The translations under genes and the position numbers were made by a program. A DNA stretch of 64,000 bases from Streptomyces melanogenes (GTDB lineage: Bacteria; Actinomycetota; Actinomycetes; Streptomycetales; Streptomycetaceae), in contig NZ_BMTS01000003.1 in NCBI RefSeq assembly GCF_014649795.1, positions 248,001 to 312,000 of the forward strand. The letters run 5' to 3'. How positions within the stretch are numbered: position 1 is the first letter of the stretch; each line of letters begins with the position of its first letter. This document shows, piece by piece, positions 43,588 to 52,617 of the stretch. The notes below the pieces were generated by a model, which was not told where the DNA came from, did no database searches, and saw only the letters and a program-made list of their open reading frames with translations.

Positions 43588-43735
43588 TTTCGTCTGCGGA
43601 CCGTGGTGGGTTGCTCGCGCAGTTCCCCGCGCCCCTAAGAATGCCGCTGCGCGGCAATCACCTGGGCGCCCCGCAGGGGCGCATTTAAGGGGCGCGGGGA
43701 ACTGCGCGACCAGCCAGCCATGGTCCGCAGACGAA
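43588..43735. repeat. Dispersed repeat, copy G (complete, best-preserved)
   Basis: Outer flanks TTTCGTCTGCGGACCGTGG and CCATGGTCCGCAGACGAA; arms CTCGCGCAGTTCCCCGCGCC and GGGGCGCGGGGAACTGCGCG; inner module with two hairpins, TGCCGC-TGC-GCGGCA (43642-43656) and GCGCCCC-GCA-GGGGCGC (43666-43682). The element folds as a three-stem structure. It lies between convergent genes. Confidence 0.93.
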
Positions 43736-43755
43736 CTACCGCAGGCGGGAGCCCG

Positions 43756-45120
43756 TCAGGCCGCCGGGCGGATGGCCGAGGGGGTCTGGGTCGCCGGGCG
43801 CAGGCCCATGTCGGCCAGGATCGCCCCCGCGGCCCTGCGGCCCGAATACAGGGCGCCCTGGACCGTGCTGGTATCCCGGTGGTCCCCGCACACGTACAGG
43901 CCCGCCAGCAGCCGCACAGGGCGGCGTACGTCGTGGGGCGCGGGCATCGCCGGGACCGCCTCCGGGGTGTGCCGGACGGCGAGCAGGTCCCAGTCCGCCG
44001 TCGACGTCCCGTACAGCCGGCCCAGATGGGCCAGGACCGAGGCCTCCAGGTCCGGCGGCGGAGGGCCGAGCACGGTGGAGCTCACGAGCGCCCGCCCGCG
44101 CGGCGCGCGCGCCGGGTCGACCTCGCTCATCACCACCGTGTGCGCCACCGGCCCGCCCCCGTCCGCGTCCAGCAGCAGCGCGGGCTCGGCCAGCGGGGGC
44201 GCGGGGGCGGTGTGGTGCACCACCGTCACCGGGTGGAACGGCGGCACCCGGAGCCCGGGCAGCAGCTCGGCGGCGGCCCGCGCGTCCGTGGCGAGCAGCA
44301 GCGAACGGCAGCCGATGACGCCGTGGTCGGCGGTGGTCACGGAGGTCGTGGCGACCGAGGTGGCCTTGACGCCGGTACGGACCGTGCCGGGCGGCAGCGC
44401 GCCCGTGAGCAGCTCCGGCAGCACCGACGCGCCCCCCGACGGCACGCACAGCCGGCCGCGCGCGAAGCCGCGCAGGGCGAGGTCGGCGCACCGGCTGGAG
44501 GTGGTGAGGTCCGGGTCGCAGAGCAGCGCGGAGAGCAGCGGGCGCACGAACCCGTCGAGGGTGCGGGCGGGCAGGCCGCGGGTCTGCAGGGCGGCCCCGA
44601 TGGGCAGTTCGGGCCGGGCCAGCAGCCGCTCGACGGGGGTCGCGGCGAGCCGGGCGAGCGACGCCCCGAGCCGGGCTTGGTCGAGCGCCCCGCCGAGCGG
44701 GGTCGGGGCGCCGCGGGAGCCGCCCCGCGCGGAGCTCCTGGGCACGCCCCGGGGGCCTCCCCTGGGGGCGCTCGCCAGGGCGCGCGCCGCTGCGAGTGCG
44801 CCCCGCGCGCTCCGTGGCACGCCCGCCCGGTAGTGGCGGCCCGCGCTGTGCACGAGCACCCCGGGCGCGAACGCGCTCAGGGCCAGGCCGTCCAGGCCGG
44901 GCGTGCGCATCAGCTCCGGGTACGAGGTGGAGAGCAACTGGCCGATCCGGTCGAGGCGGAAGCCGTCGAGGTGCTCGGTGGACATGCGCCCGCCCACCTC
45001 CCCGGCGGCCTCCAGAACCATGACCGTGACCCCCGCGCCGGTCAGCTGATGAGCCGCTGACAGGCCGGCGAGCCCGGCCCCCACGATGACGACGTCCGCA
45101 TGGTGTGCGGTGCTGAGCAC
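43756..45120 (-). CDS. FAD-dependent amine-oxidase/phytoene-desaturase-like oxidoreductase
   Basis: 454 residues from GTG 45120 with GGGAGG six bases upstream. N-terminal dinucleotide fold VVIVGAGLAGLSAAHQLTGA then EVGGRMSTEHLDGFRLDRIG, and a C-terminal FAD-closing motif LYVCGDHRDTSTVQGALYSG. A low-complexity insertion (ASAPRGGPRGVPRSSARGGS near residues 115-145) interrupts the early part. Substrate unknown: protoporphyrinogen-, amine- and carotenoid-type enzymes share these motifs. Confidence 0.85.
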   Translation of the reverse strand: MLSTAHHADVVIVGAGLAGLSAAHQLTGAGVTVMVLEAAGEVGGRMSTEHLDGFRLDRIGQLLSTSYPELMRTPGLDGLALSAFAPGVLVHSAGRHYRAGVPRSARGALAAARALASAPRGGPRGVPRSSARGGSRGAPTPLGGALDQARLGASLARLAATPVERLLARPELPIGAALQTRGLPARTLDGFVRPLLSALLCDPDLTTSSRCADLALRGFARGRLCVPSGGASVLPELLTGALPPGTVRTGVKATSVATTSVTTADHGVIGCRSLLLATDARAAAELLPGLRVPPFHPVTVVHHTAPAPPLAEPALLLDADGGGPVAHTVVMSEVDPARAPRGRALVSSTVLGPPPPDLEASVLAHLGRLYGTSTADWDLLAVRHTPEAVPAMPAPHDVRRPVRLLAGLYVCGDHRDTSTVQGALYSGRRAAGAILADMGLRPATQTPSAIRPAA

Positions 45121-45285
45121 GTGCCCCTCCCTGAGGTCGGCGCGGCTTGGTGGAGGCCTCATGCCCCCAACGGGCCCACGAAATGCAGGAGTTCGGTCAG
45201 AGAGTAGAAAGCGCGGTCGATTCCGCGACTCGCGCACACGACCGAGCACGGAGGCACGCCGCCGGCACACCGTGCGCCGGTGCCG

Positions 45286-46173
45286 CTACCCCGCCGCCCG
45301 GATCGCCTCGTCGATCCCCGGGAACGCGAACCGGAACCCCGAGTCCAGCAGGCGGCGGGGCACGACCCGTTGGCTGCCCAGGACGTCGGCCGCGAACTCG
45401 CCGAGGGCCACGCGGATCGCCGGGGCCGGGACCGGGAGCAGGGCCGGGCGGTGCAGGACGCGGGCCATCGCCGCCGTCACCTCGCGGTTGGTGACCGGCT
45501 CCGGGGCCGTCAGGTTCACCGGGCCGGACAGCTCGGGGCTGTCGAGCAGGTGCCGCAGCGCCGCCGTGTGGTCGTGCTGGGAGATGAACGACCAGTACTG
45601 GCGCCCGCTGCCAAGGCGTCCGCCGAGCCCCGCCCGGAAGAGCGGGAAGAGCCTGCCCCAGGCGCCGCCCCCGCGCGCCACCACCAGCCCGGTGCGCGCG
45701 AACACCGTACGGATCCCCGCCTCGGCCGCCGGGGCCGCCGCCTCCTCCCACTCCACGCAGACCCCCGCCAGGAAGCCGTCGCCGGGGGGCGCCTCCTCGT
45801 CCACCGCGCGCGTGCCCGTATCGCCGTAGTAGCCGATCGCCGTGCCACACAGCAGCACCTTCGGCGGCACGTCGAGCGAGGCCAGGGCCTCGGCGAGGGC
45901 GGCCGTGCCGAGCACCCGGCTGTCGCGGATCTCCTTCTTGTACGCGGCGGTCCACCGGTGGTCGCCGACCCCGGCCCCGGCCAGATGGACCACGGCCTCG
46001 CACCCGACGAGCCCGGCCACGTCCACGTACTGCCGCTTCGGGTCCCACTCGACCTCGTCGCCGGCCCGCGCCGGGCGCCGCACCAGCTTGACGAGGTCGT
46101 GCCCGTCCGCCCGCAGTGACTGCGCGAGCGCCGTGCCGATGAGCCCGGTCGAGCCCGTGATCGCGATCCGCAT
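45286..46173 (-). CDS. TIGR01777-family NAD(P)-dependent epimerase/SDR-like protein
   Basis: 295 residues. RIAITGSTGLIGTALAQSLR is the Rossmann start; VEWDPKRQYVDVAGL, VVHLAGAGVGDHRWTAAYKK, CGTAIGYYGDTG and VFARTGLVVARGGGAWGRLF are characteristic of the YfcH/TIGR01777 group. Reaction not established. It is divergent from a GNAT gene. Confidence 0.88.
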   Translation of the reverse strand: MRIAITGSTGLIGTALAQSLRADGHDLVKLVRRPARAGDEVEWDPKRQYVDVAGLVGCEAVVHLAGAGVGDHRWTAAYKKEIRDSRVLGTAALAEALASLDVPPKVLLCGTAIGYYGDTGTRAVDEEAPPGDGFLAGVCVEWEEAAAPAAEAGIRTVFARTGLVVARGGGAWGRLFPLFRAGLGGRLGSGRQYWSFISQHDHTAALRHLLDSPELSGPVNLTAPEPVTNREVTAAMARVLHRPALLPVPAPAIRVALGEFAADVLGSQRVVPRRLLDSGFRFAFPGIDEAIRAAG

Positions 46174-46259
46174 GCCGCCTTCTCCCGATGGTGGAGGGTG
46201 CCCCGCTCCGGGGCGGAAACCATGCTTCCGCACCCGTACCCCGATGGCACAGTGGCCCC

Positions 46260-46754
46260 ATGCCCTCGCCGCACATACGCCCCGCCCGTCACACCGACGA
46301 CACCGCCCTCGCCGAGCTCGACCGCGCCGTCTGGTCGCCGCTGCACGCCGTCCAGCCCCGGCCCGAGCCCCCTTTCGAACCGTTCTTCGACCCCGCCAAC
46401 CCGCCCTCGTGCTACCTGGTGGCCGAGCTCGACGGCCTGGTGGCCGGATATCTGCGCCTGGTCCGGTCCACCCGGCTCGACTGCAACAGCCACGTCCGCC
46501 AGATCCAGGGCCTCGCCGTCGCCGACCGCGCCCGGGGCCGGGGCGTCGCCCGGGCCCTGCTGCGCGCCGCCGTGGAGGAGTCCCGGCGCCAGGGCGCCCG
46601 CCGCCTCACCCTGCGCGTCCTGGGCCACAACACCCCCGCCCGCAAGCTGTACGAGTCGGAGGGCTTCGCGGTCGAGGGCGTCCTGCCCGGAGAGTTCCTG
46701 CTGGACGGGGGGTACGTGGACGACGTGCTCATGGGGCGCTCGCTCACCGAGTGA
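46260..46754 (+). CDS. GNAT-family acetyltransferase
   Basis: 164 residues from ATG 46260. IRPARHTDDTALAELDRAVW starts the fold; the acetyl-CoA loop is IQGLAVADRARGRGVARALL (RGRGVA) and the C-terminal part is VLGHNTPARKLYESEGFAVE with FLLDGGYVDDVLMGR. This layout resembles ribosomal-protein/RimI-like and small-molecule GNATs; substrate unknown. Reading continues towards the SpoIIE-type phosphatase 57 bases on. Confidence 0.87.
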   Translation: MPSPHIRPARHTDDTALAELDRAVWSPLHAVQPRPEPPFEPFFDPANPPSCYLVAELDGLVAGYLRLVRSTRLDCNSHVRQIQGLAVADRARGRGVARALLRAAVEESRRQGARRLTLRVLGHNTPARKLYESEGFAVEGVLPGEFLLDGGYVDDVLMGRSLTE

Positions 46755-46811
46755 CGTAGAACAGGAGATACAGGAGAAAGCAGCGGAAGACCGGCGGCGA
46801 GGAGCTTCGCC

Positions 46812-47903
46812 ATGGTGGACGAGGGCGCGTCCGGGCTGCTGCCGGTCGCCGCCCGGCCGCTGTGGCAGCGGGCGCTCCCGGTGGTGGTCCTCGCCGGGAT
46901 CACGGCCGCCCAGCTCGGCACCCCCAACGGGGTCGAGCTGGGCTACTTCCTGGCCGCCGTGCCACCGCTGGCCGCCTTCGCGTACGGCCCGATCGGCACG
47001 GTCGTGCTGGCCACCGTCACCTTCGTCGGCGTGCTGCTGCCGCACACCCGCGACTGGTACCCGCACGGCGGCGACATCCTCACCCTCGCCGTCGTCGTGG
47101 TCTTCAGCATCGTCGTGGCCTGGGTGCGCCAGCGCCGCGACCACCAGCTGGTGACCGTCCGCACCGTCGCCGAGGCCGCCCAGCTCGCGGTGCTGCCGCC
47201 GCTGCCGGCCGCGGTGGGGCCGGTGCGCTGCGCCGGGCTCTACCAGGCCGCCCAGCGCGGCACCCTGGTCGGCGGCGACTTCTACGACGTGCGCGAGGGC
47301 CCGCACGGCGTACGGGCGGTGATCGCGGACGTCCAGGGCCACGGCCTGGCGGCGGTCGGCACGGTGGCCGCGCTGCTCGGCGCCTTCCGCGAGGCGGTCC
47401 TGGACGAGCCCACGCTGTCGGCCGTCGCCGCCCGACTCGACCGCCGCCTGGTGGTCGACGCGCGCCCGGACGGCCACGGCGAGCTGTTCGCGACCGCGCT
47501 GCTCCTGGAGTTCCCGCCGCACGAGCCCGTCGTACGGGTGGTGAGCTGCGGCCACCCTCGGCCGTTCCTGCTGCGCGGCCGCACCGCCGCGGAACTCGCC
47601 GCCGAGCCCGCGCCACCGCTCGGCCTCGGTCTCGCGGGCCTGGCGCCGCCGGGGGAGCTGCGGGTGGAGCTCGCGCAGGGGGACAGGATCCTCGCGTACA
47701 CGGACGGGGTGACCGAGGCGCGCGACGGGGCGGGGGTCTTCTATCCGCTGGGGGAGCGGCTGGCGGCGCTGGCCGCCCCGCGCGACGGCCTCGCCGCGCT
47801 CACCGAGGCGGTCCGCGACGACCTGGTCCGGTACGCGGGCCGCGCCAAGGACGACGTGGCGCTCCTGGCCCTGGCCCCGACGAACGGCGCCCCGCCGTCC
47901 TAG
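46812..47903 (+). CDS. Membrane SpoIIE/PPM-type serine phosphatase
   Basis: 363 residues. Three or four membrane helices lie in the first ~105 residues (ALPVVVLAGITAAQLG, LGYFLAAVPPLAAFAYGPIG, VVLATVTFVGVLLPH, ILTLAVVVVFSIVVAWVRQR). A linker with AEAAQLAVLPPLP leads into the phosphatase with GGDFYDV, VIADVQGHG, SCGHPRPFLL, YTDGVTEARD and KDDVALLAL: all acidic metal ligands present. Likely dephosphorylates an anti-anti-sigma factor at the membrane. Its TAG stop and that of the converging DUF4240 gene share the four bases CTAG. Confidence 0.9.
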   Translation: MVDEGASGLLPVAARPLWQRALPVVVLAGITAAQLGTPNGVELGYFLAAVPPLAAFAYGPIGTVVLATVTFVGVLLPHTRDWYPHGGDILTLAVVVVFSIVVAWVRQRRDHQLVTVRTVAEAAQLAVLPPLPAAVGPVRCAGLYQAAQRGTLVGGDFYDVREGPHGVRAVIADVQGHGLAAVGTVAALLGAFREAVLDEPTLSAVAARLDRRLVVDARPDGHGELFATALLLEFPPHEPVVRVVSCGHPRPFLLRGRTAAELAAEPAPPLGLGLAGLAPPGELRVELAQGDRILAYTDGVTEARDGAGVFYPLGERLAALAAPRDGLAALTEAVRDDLVRYAGRAKDDVALLALAPTNGAPPS

Positions 47904-48424
47904 CCGGACGTGCCGAATCGCTCCCACAGCCGGGGGAACCGTTCCGCCAGGGCGCGGTCGTCCTCGAAGTCGATCGGGGTGCCCAGCGGTTCGGAGGGCT
48001 GGGGCGAGATCCCCAGGTCGGGCGCCACGGCCCCGGTGAGCTGCTCGTACGCCTCGTCCGCCGCGTAACCGAGGTCCTCGCCGTCGCCGTCGATCTCCTC
48101 GTCGAACTCGTCCAGGAGCTCGGCGAGGTGGTCCGGGTCGTGCAGGGCGCCCTCGAACACCTCCCGGCCCTGGCCGATGAGCCAGCAGCGGAAGTAGTCG
48201 AACGCGTCGTCGCTGGCGCCGCCGAGCAGCACGGCCGCCGCGCCCCACAGATCCCAGGCGTACGCGCGGTTGTAGCGGGCCTCGAAGTGCCTGGCGAAGT
48301 CCAGCACGGATTCCGGGTCGAGCTGCAGCAAGCGCTCCACCAGCAGCTCCGCATGGTCCTCGGGGTCGCCCTCGGCGTCCTCGCGGGTGCTGTCGATCAG
48401 CTCCCAGAATTCCGTCTCGTCCAT
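47900..48424 (-). CDS. DUF4240-domain protein
   Basis: 174 residues from ATG 48424 (MDETEFWELIDSTRED). Acidic, helical; ESVLDFARHFEARYNRAYAW and GASDDAFDYFRCWLIGQGRE are typical of DUF4240. Function unknown. Cytoplasmic by composition. An upstream in-frame ATG would add Arg/Pro-rich sequence and is unlikely. Confidence 0.87.
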   Translation of the reverse strand: MDETEFWELIDSTREDAEGDPEDHAELLVERLLQLDPESVLDFARHFEARYNRAYAWDLWGAAAVLLGGASDDAFDYFRCWLIGQGREVFEGALHDPDHLAELLDEFDEEIDGDGEDLGYAADEAYEQLTGAVAPDLGISPQPSEPLGTPIDFEDDRALAERFPRLWERFGTSG

Positions 48425-48504
48425 CACGGGATCCAGCATCGTGGCTGGCGGGTGGCCGCGCACGCGGAGCCGCGCAAATCAGCCCTTCGGGCGGCCGGAT
48501 CGAA

Positions 48505-49512
48505 TCATTCGCCCCGGTGGTCCCGGCCGTAGAGCGCGCCCATCGCGCCGGCCGCGTCGGCGAACCGTTCCCTCAGTACAGCGGGTTCGAGCACCTCCAC
48601 CTCCTGGCCGAGCGGCATGAGCTGGGCGAACGCCACGTCGTACGACTCCACGGCGAGCGTGACGGTCACCCGGCCCTGCTGGTCCGGCTCCCCGGCAGCG
48701 TCCAGGGCGGCCAGGACCGACTCCCGGTCGCCGGTGACGTACGGCAGCCGGGCGGCGCCGGCCGCCGAGACCCGGACGAGCACCGTCTCCTGGAGCATCT
48801 CCCGGGCGAATCCGGCCGCCCGCTCGGCCCAGAACCCGGCGAGATCGAAGGACTCGTCCCGTACGAAGCCGTCCTCGCTCTGCGCCACTTGGTCGAACCG
48901 GTCGAGGCGGTAGACCCGGAAGCCCGGGTGCGCGTCGTCGGCGCGGGCGCACACGTACCAGACCCCGGCCTTCAGGACGAGGCCGTACGGCTCCAGACGC
49001 CGTGCCACCGACTCCCCGTCCCGTCGCCGGTAGACGACCCGTACGACCAGGTCCGCCCATACGGCACGGGCCACGGCGGGCAGGTGCTCGGGCGTTTCGG
49101 GCTCCTGCCACCAGCCGGGCGCGTCCAGGTGGAAGCGCCGCCCCGCGCTCGCGGGGGCGTCCCGCAGGGAGGGGAGCAGGGCGGCCGACACCTTGAGGCG
49201 GGCGGCGGAGGCGGCGTCCTCCAGGCCCATGTCCCGCAGGGCGCCCGGCACGCCGGAGAGGAACAGGGCGGCTGCCTCGTCCCGGTCGAGGCCGGTGAGC
49301 CGGGTGCGGTACCCCCCGATCAGCCGGTACCCGCCGGCCCGCCCCCGCTCGGCGTACACCGGCACGCCGGCCTCGGCGAGCGCCTGGGCGTCGCGGGTGA
49401 CGGTCCGCTCGGAGACGTCTAGCTCGCGGGCGAGCTGGGAGGCGGACATGGAGGGACGCGACTGGAGCAACAGGACCATCTTGATCAGCCGGGCGGCACG
49501 CATGTGCCCCAT
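48505..49512 (-). CDS. YafY-type HTH/WYL-domain transcriptional regulator
   Basis: 335 residues (start could be ATG 49512 or 49503). The N-terminal HTH_11 reads AARLIKMVLLLQSRPSMSAS then QLARELDVSERTVTRDAQAL. The central WYL domain shows VVRVVYRRRDGESVARRLEP, YGLVLKAGVWYVCARADD and FRVYRLDRFDQV; a WCX-type C-terminal region follows. WYL regulators bind nucleotides or nucleic acid and often respond to DNA damage or metabolites; the target here is unknown. Confidence 0.9.
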   Translation of the reverse strand: MGHMRAARLIKMVLLLQSRPSMSASQLARELDVSERTVTRDAQALAEAGVPVYAERGRAGGYRLIGGYRTRLTGLDRDEAAALFLSGVPGALRDMGLEDAASAARLKVSAALLPSLRDAPASAGRRFHLDAPGWWQEPETPEHLPAVARAVWADLVVRVVYRRRDGESVARRLEPYGLVLKAGVWYVCARADDAHPGFRVYRLDRFDQVAQSEDGFVRDESFDLAGFWAERAAGFAREMLQETVLVRVSAAGAARLPYVTGDRESVLAALDAAGEPDQQGRVTVTLAVESYDVAFAQLMPLGQEVEVLEPAVLRERFADAAGAMGALYGRDHRGE

Positions 49513-49523
49513 GATGGCCCGGT

Positions 49524-49719
49524 GTTTGTTCGCGGGCCGGTGGTGGGCTGGTCGCGCCCCTTATAGGCCCGGTCTTTGTCTGCGGGCCGTCCCCAACTGG
49601 TCGCGCAGTTCCCCGCGCCCCTTAGGTAGTTGGCCGCAGCCGGAGAGCTCAGCTCAGCCATAGTCCTTTAGGGGCGCGGGGAACTGCGCGACCAGCCGCC
49701 CACTCACCCGCAGACGAAA
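49524..49719. repeat. Dispersed repeat, copy H (with a tandem partial arm)
   Basis: A truncated unit (TTTGTTCGCGGGCCGGTGGT then GGCTGGTCGCGCCCCTTATA) is followed by a full left arm (CTTTGTCTGCGGGCCG, GGTCGCGCAGTTCCCCGCGC) and right arm (GGGGCGCGGGGAACTGCGCG, flank CACCCGCAGACGAAAC). The spacer between arms differs from the usual inner module. It lies 3' of aceE. Confidence 0.88.
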
Positions 49720-49724
49720 CAGAG

Positions 49725-49765
49725 ACGCCCCCGGGCGCGCGGCACAGAGCCGGGCCCGGGGGCGT
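49725..49765 (-). terminator. Hairpin terminator behind aceE
   Basis: ACGCCCCCGGG and CCCGGGGGCGT form an 11-base stem over a 19-base loop, 20 bases past the aceE stop. Confidence 0.85.
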
Positions 49766-49784
49766 ACACCGCGTTCTGGCGGCC

Positions 49785-52484
49785 TTACAGGCCGTACCGC
49801 TCGCGCGCTTCCTTCACCGAAGACGCCTTGACCTCGCCGCGGCGGGCCAGCTGGGCCAGGGCCGCGACGACGATCGACTGGGCGTCGACGCCGAAGTGGC
49901 GGCGGGCCGCGTCACGGGTGTCGGAGAGGCCGAACCCGTCCGCACCGAGCGAGGAGTAGTCCTGCTCGACCCACTGCGCGATCTGGTCCGGGACCTGGCG
50001 CATGTAGTCGCTGACCGCGAGGACCGGGCCCTCGGCACCGGCCAGCGCCTGGCGTACGTACGGCACGCGCTCCTCGCCGCGCAGCAGCGCCGCGTCGGCC
50101 TCCAGCGCGTCCCGGCGCAGCTCGGTCCAGGAGGTCGCGGACCACACGTCGGCCGCCACGCCCCACTCCTCGGCGAGCAGCTTCTGGGCCGCGAGGGTCC
50201 AGTGGATCGCGGTGCCGGAGCCGAGCAGCTGGATGCGAGCCGGGTTGGCGGCCGCCACGTTCAGCCCGGCCGACTCGGCCGTGTTGAAGCGGTAGAGGCC
50301 CTTGATGATGCCCTCGTCGATCCCGGCCGGCTTGGCGGGCTGCGGCATGGGCTCGTTGTAGACGGTGAGGTAGTAGAAGACGTCCTGGTCCTCGCCCGGA
50401 GCCGCCTCGCCGTACATCCGGCGCAGACCGTCCTTGACGATCGTGCCGATCTCGTACGCGAACGCCGGGTCATACGTCAGGGCCGCCGGGTTGGTCGCGG
50501 CGATCACCGGCGAGTGGCCGTCGGCGTGCTGCAGGCCCTCACCGGTCAGCGTCGTACGACCGGCGGTGGCGCCCACCAGGAAGCCGCGGCCCAGCTGGTC
50601 GCCGAGCTGCCACATCTGGTCGGCGGTGCGCTGCCAGCCGAACATCGAGTAGAAGATGTAGAACGGGATCATCGCTTCGCCGTGCGTGGAGTACGCGGAC
50701 GACGCGGCGATGAAGTCGGCCATCGAACCGGCCTCGGTGATCCCCTCGTTGAGGATCTGGCCGTCCTTCGCCTCGCGGTAGTACATCAGCTGGTCGCGGT
50801 CGACCGGCTCGTACGTCTGGCCCTTGGGCGAGTAGATCCCGAGGGACGGGAACAGGCTCTCCATACCGAAGGTGCGGGCCTCGTCCGGGACGATCGGGAC
50901 CCAGCGCTTGCCGGTCTCCTTGTCGCGGATGAGGTCCTTCACCAGCCGGACGAACGCCATGGTGGTGGCCATGGACTGGCTGCCGGAGCCCTTGTCGAAC
51001 GCGGCGAACGCCTTGTCGGCCGGGGCGGGCAGCGGGGCGATCGCGTGCGTGCGGCGGGCCGGGGCGGGACCGCCGAGGGCGGCGCGCCGCTCCTGGAGGT
51101 AGCGGACCTCGGGGGAGTCGGCACCGGGGTGGCCGTAGGGCACGACCCCGTCGACGAACTGCGCGTCGGAGATGGGGAGGTCCAGCAGGTCCCGCATGTT
51201 CTTGAACTCGTCGTTCGAGAGCTTCTTCATCTGGTGGTTCGCGTTCTTGGACGCGAAGCCCTCACCGAGGGTGAAGCCCTTGACGGTCTGCGCCAGGATG
51301 ACGGTCGGCGCGCCCTTGAACTCCAGGGCGGCCTTGTACGCGGCGTACACCTTGCGGGGCTCGTGGCCACCGCGCGAGAGGTGGAAGCACTCAAGGATCT
51401 TGTCGTCCGTGAGCAGCTTCGCCATCTCGACGAGCGCCGGGTCCTTGCCGAAGAAGTCCTCGCGGATGTAGGCCGCGTCACGCGTCTGGTACGTCTGCAC
51501 CTGCGCGTCCGGGACCTCCCGGAGGCGGCGGACCAGTGCGCCGGTGGTGTCGAGCGCGAACAGCTCGTCCCAGGCGCCGCCCCACAGCGACTTCACGACG
51601 TTCCAGCCGGCGCCGCGGAACTGGGCCTCCAGCTCCTGCACGATCTTGAAGTTGGCGCGGACCGGGCCGTCGAGGCGCTGCAGGTTGCAGTTGATGACGA
51701 AGGTCAGGTTGTCGAGGCCCTCACGCGCGGCGAGCGCGAGTGCGGCGGTCGACTCGGGCTCGTCCATCTCGCCGTCACCGAGGAAGGCCCACACGTGGGA
51801 GGCCGAGACGTCCTTGATGTTGCGGTTGGTGAGGTACCGGTTGAAGCGCGCCTGGTAGATGGCGGAGAGGGGACCGAGACCCATGGAGACGGTCGGGAAC
51901 TCCCACAGCCAGGGCAGTCGGCGCGGGTGCGGGTAGGAGGGCAGGCCGTTGCCGCCGGACTCCTGCCGGAAGTTGTCGAGGTGCGTCTCGTTCAGACGGC
52001 CGTCGAGGAAGGCGCGGGCGTAGATGCCGGGGGAGGCGTGGCCCTGGATGTACAGCTGGTCGCCGGAGCCGTCGGCCTCCTTCCCCTTGAAGAAGTGGTT
52101 GAAGCCGGTCTCGTAGAGCCAGGCCGCGGAGGCGAAGGTGGCTATGTGGCCGCCGACGCCGTGCTTGGAGCCGCGGGTGACCATCGCGGCGGCGTTCCAC
52201 CGGTTCCAGGCCGTGATCCGGCGCTCCATCTCCTCGTCGCCGTCGATGACGGGTTCGGCGGAGCTGGGGATGGTGTTGACGTAGTCCGTCTCCAGCAGCT
52301 TGGGCAGGGCCAGGCCCGCGCCTTCGGCGTGCTGGAGCGTGCGGCGCATCAGATACGCGGCCCGGTGCGGGCCGGCGGCCTTGGCGACGGCATCGAGGGA
52401 GGCCGCCCACTCGGCGGTCTCCTCGGTGTCACGGTCCGGGAGCTGGTCGAGCTCGCTCGGAGACTTGGGCGTGGGGTCGATCAT
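49785..52484 (-). CDS. aceE: Pyruvate dehydrogenase E1 component, homodimeric
   Basis: 899 residues from ATG 52484 with GGAAGG upstream, the usual size for single-chain E1. Signatures: AAAMVTRGSKHGVGGHIATF, LYIQGHASPGIYARAFLDGR, VSMGLGPLSAIYQARFNRYL, the thiamine-diphosphate motif FLGDGEMDEPESTAALALAA with INCNLQRLDGPVR, FFGKDPALVEMAKLL, TVKGFTLGEGFASKNANHQM, EGITEAGSMADFIAASSAYS. It decarboxylates pyruvate and loads acetyl on the E2 lipoyl group. E2 and E3 genes are 1.3 kb further on; a GntR gene lies between. Confidence 0.97.
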   Translation of the reverse strand: MIDPTPKSPSELDQLPDRDTEETAEWAASLDAVAKAAGPHRAAYLMRRTLQHAEGAGLALPKLLETDYVNTIPSSAEPVIDGDEEMERRITAWNRWNAAAMVTRGSKHGVGGHIATFASAAWLYETGFNHFFKGKEADGSGDQLYIQGHASPGIYARAFLDGRLNETHLDNFRQESGGNGLPSYPHPRRLPWLWEFPTVSMGLGPLSAIYQARFNRYLTNRNIKDVSASHVWAFLGDGEMDEPESTAALALAAREGLDNLTFVINCNLQRLDGPVRANFKIVQELEAQFRGAGWNVVKSLWGGAWDELFALDTTGALVRRLREVPDAQVQTYQTRDAAYIREDFFGKDPALVEMAKLLTDDKILECFHLSRGGHEPRKVYAAYKAALEFKGAPTVILAQTVKGFTLGEGFASKNANHQMKKLSNDEFKNMRDLLDLPISDAQFVDGVVPYGHPGADSPEVRYLQERRAALGGPAPARRTHAIAPLPAPADKAFAAFDKGSGSQSMATTMAFVRLVKDLIRDKETGKRWVPIVPDEARTFGMESLFPSLGIYSPKGQTYEPVDRDQLMYYREAKDGQILNEGITEAGSMADFIAASSAYSTHGEAMIPFYIFYSMFGWQRTADQMWQLGDQLGRGFLVGATAGRTTLTGEGLQHADGHSPVIAATNPAALTYDPAFAYEIGTIVKDGLRRMYGEAAPGEDQDVFYYLTVYNEPMPQPAKPAGIDEGIIKGLYRFNTAESAGLNVAAANPARIQLLGSGTAIHWTLAAQKLLAEEWGVAADVWSATSWTELRRDALEADAALLRGEERVPYVRQALAGAEGPVLAVSDYMRQVPDQIAQWVEQDYSSLGADGFGLSDTRDAARRHFGVDAQSIVVAALAQLARRGEVKASSVKEARERYGL

Positions 52485-52617
52485 GATCGCCGCCTTCCGG
52501 ACAGGAGGGGGGTGGAGAAAGGGGCCTTGTCTGGCAGGACAGGGCGGTGGACCGGGTAAGTCCGCCGTCGACTGTAAGCCGCCGATCGATGATCGATCAA
52601 AGCGTTGAGCGAAAAAC

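Noticed and set aside
45263..45285. CGGCAC/GTGCCG hairpin as epimerase terminator
   Set aside because: Only a 6-base stem that touches the stop codon; weaker than every other terminator in the window.
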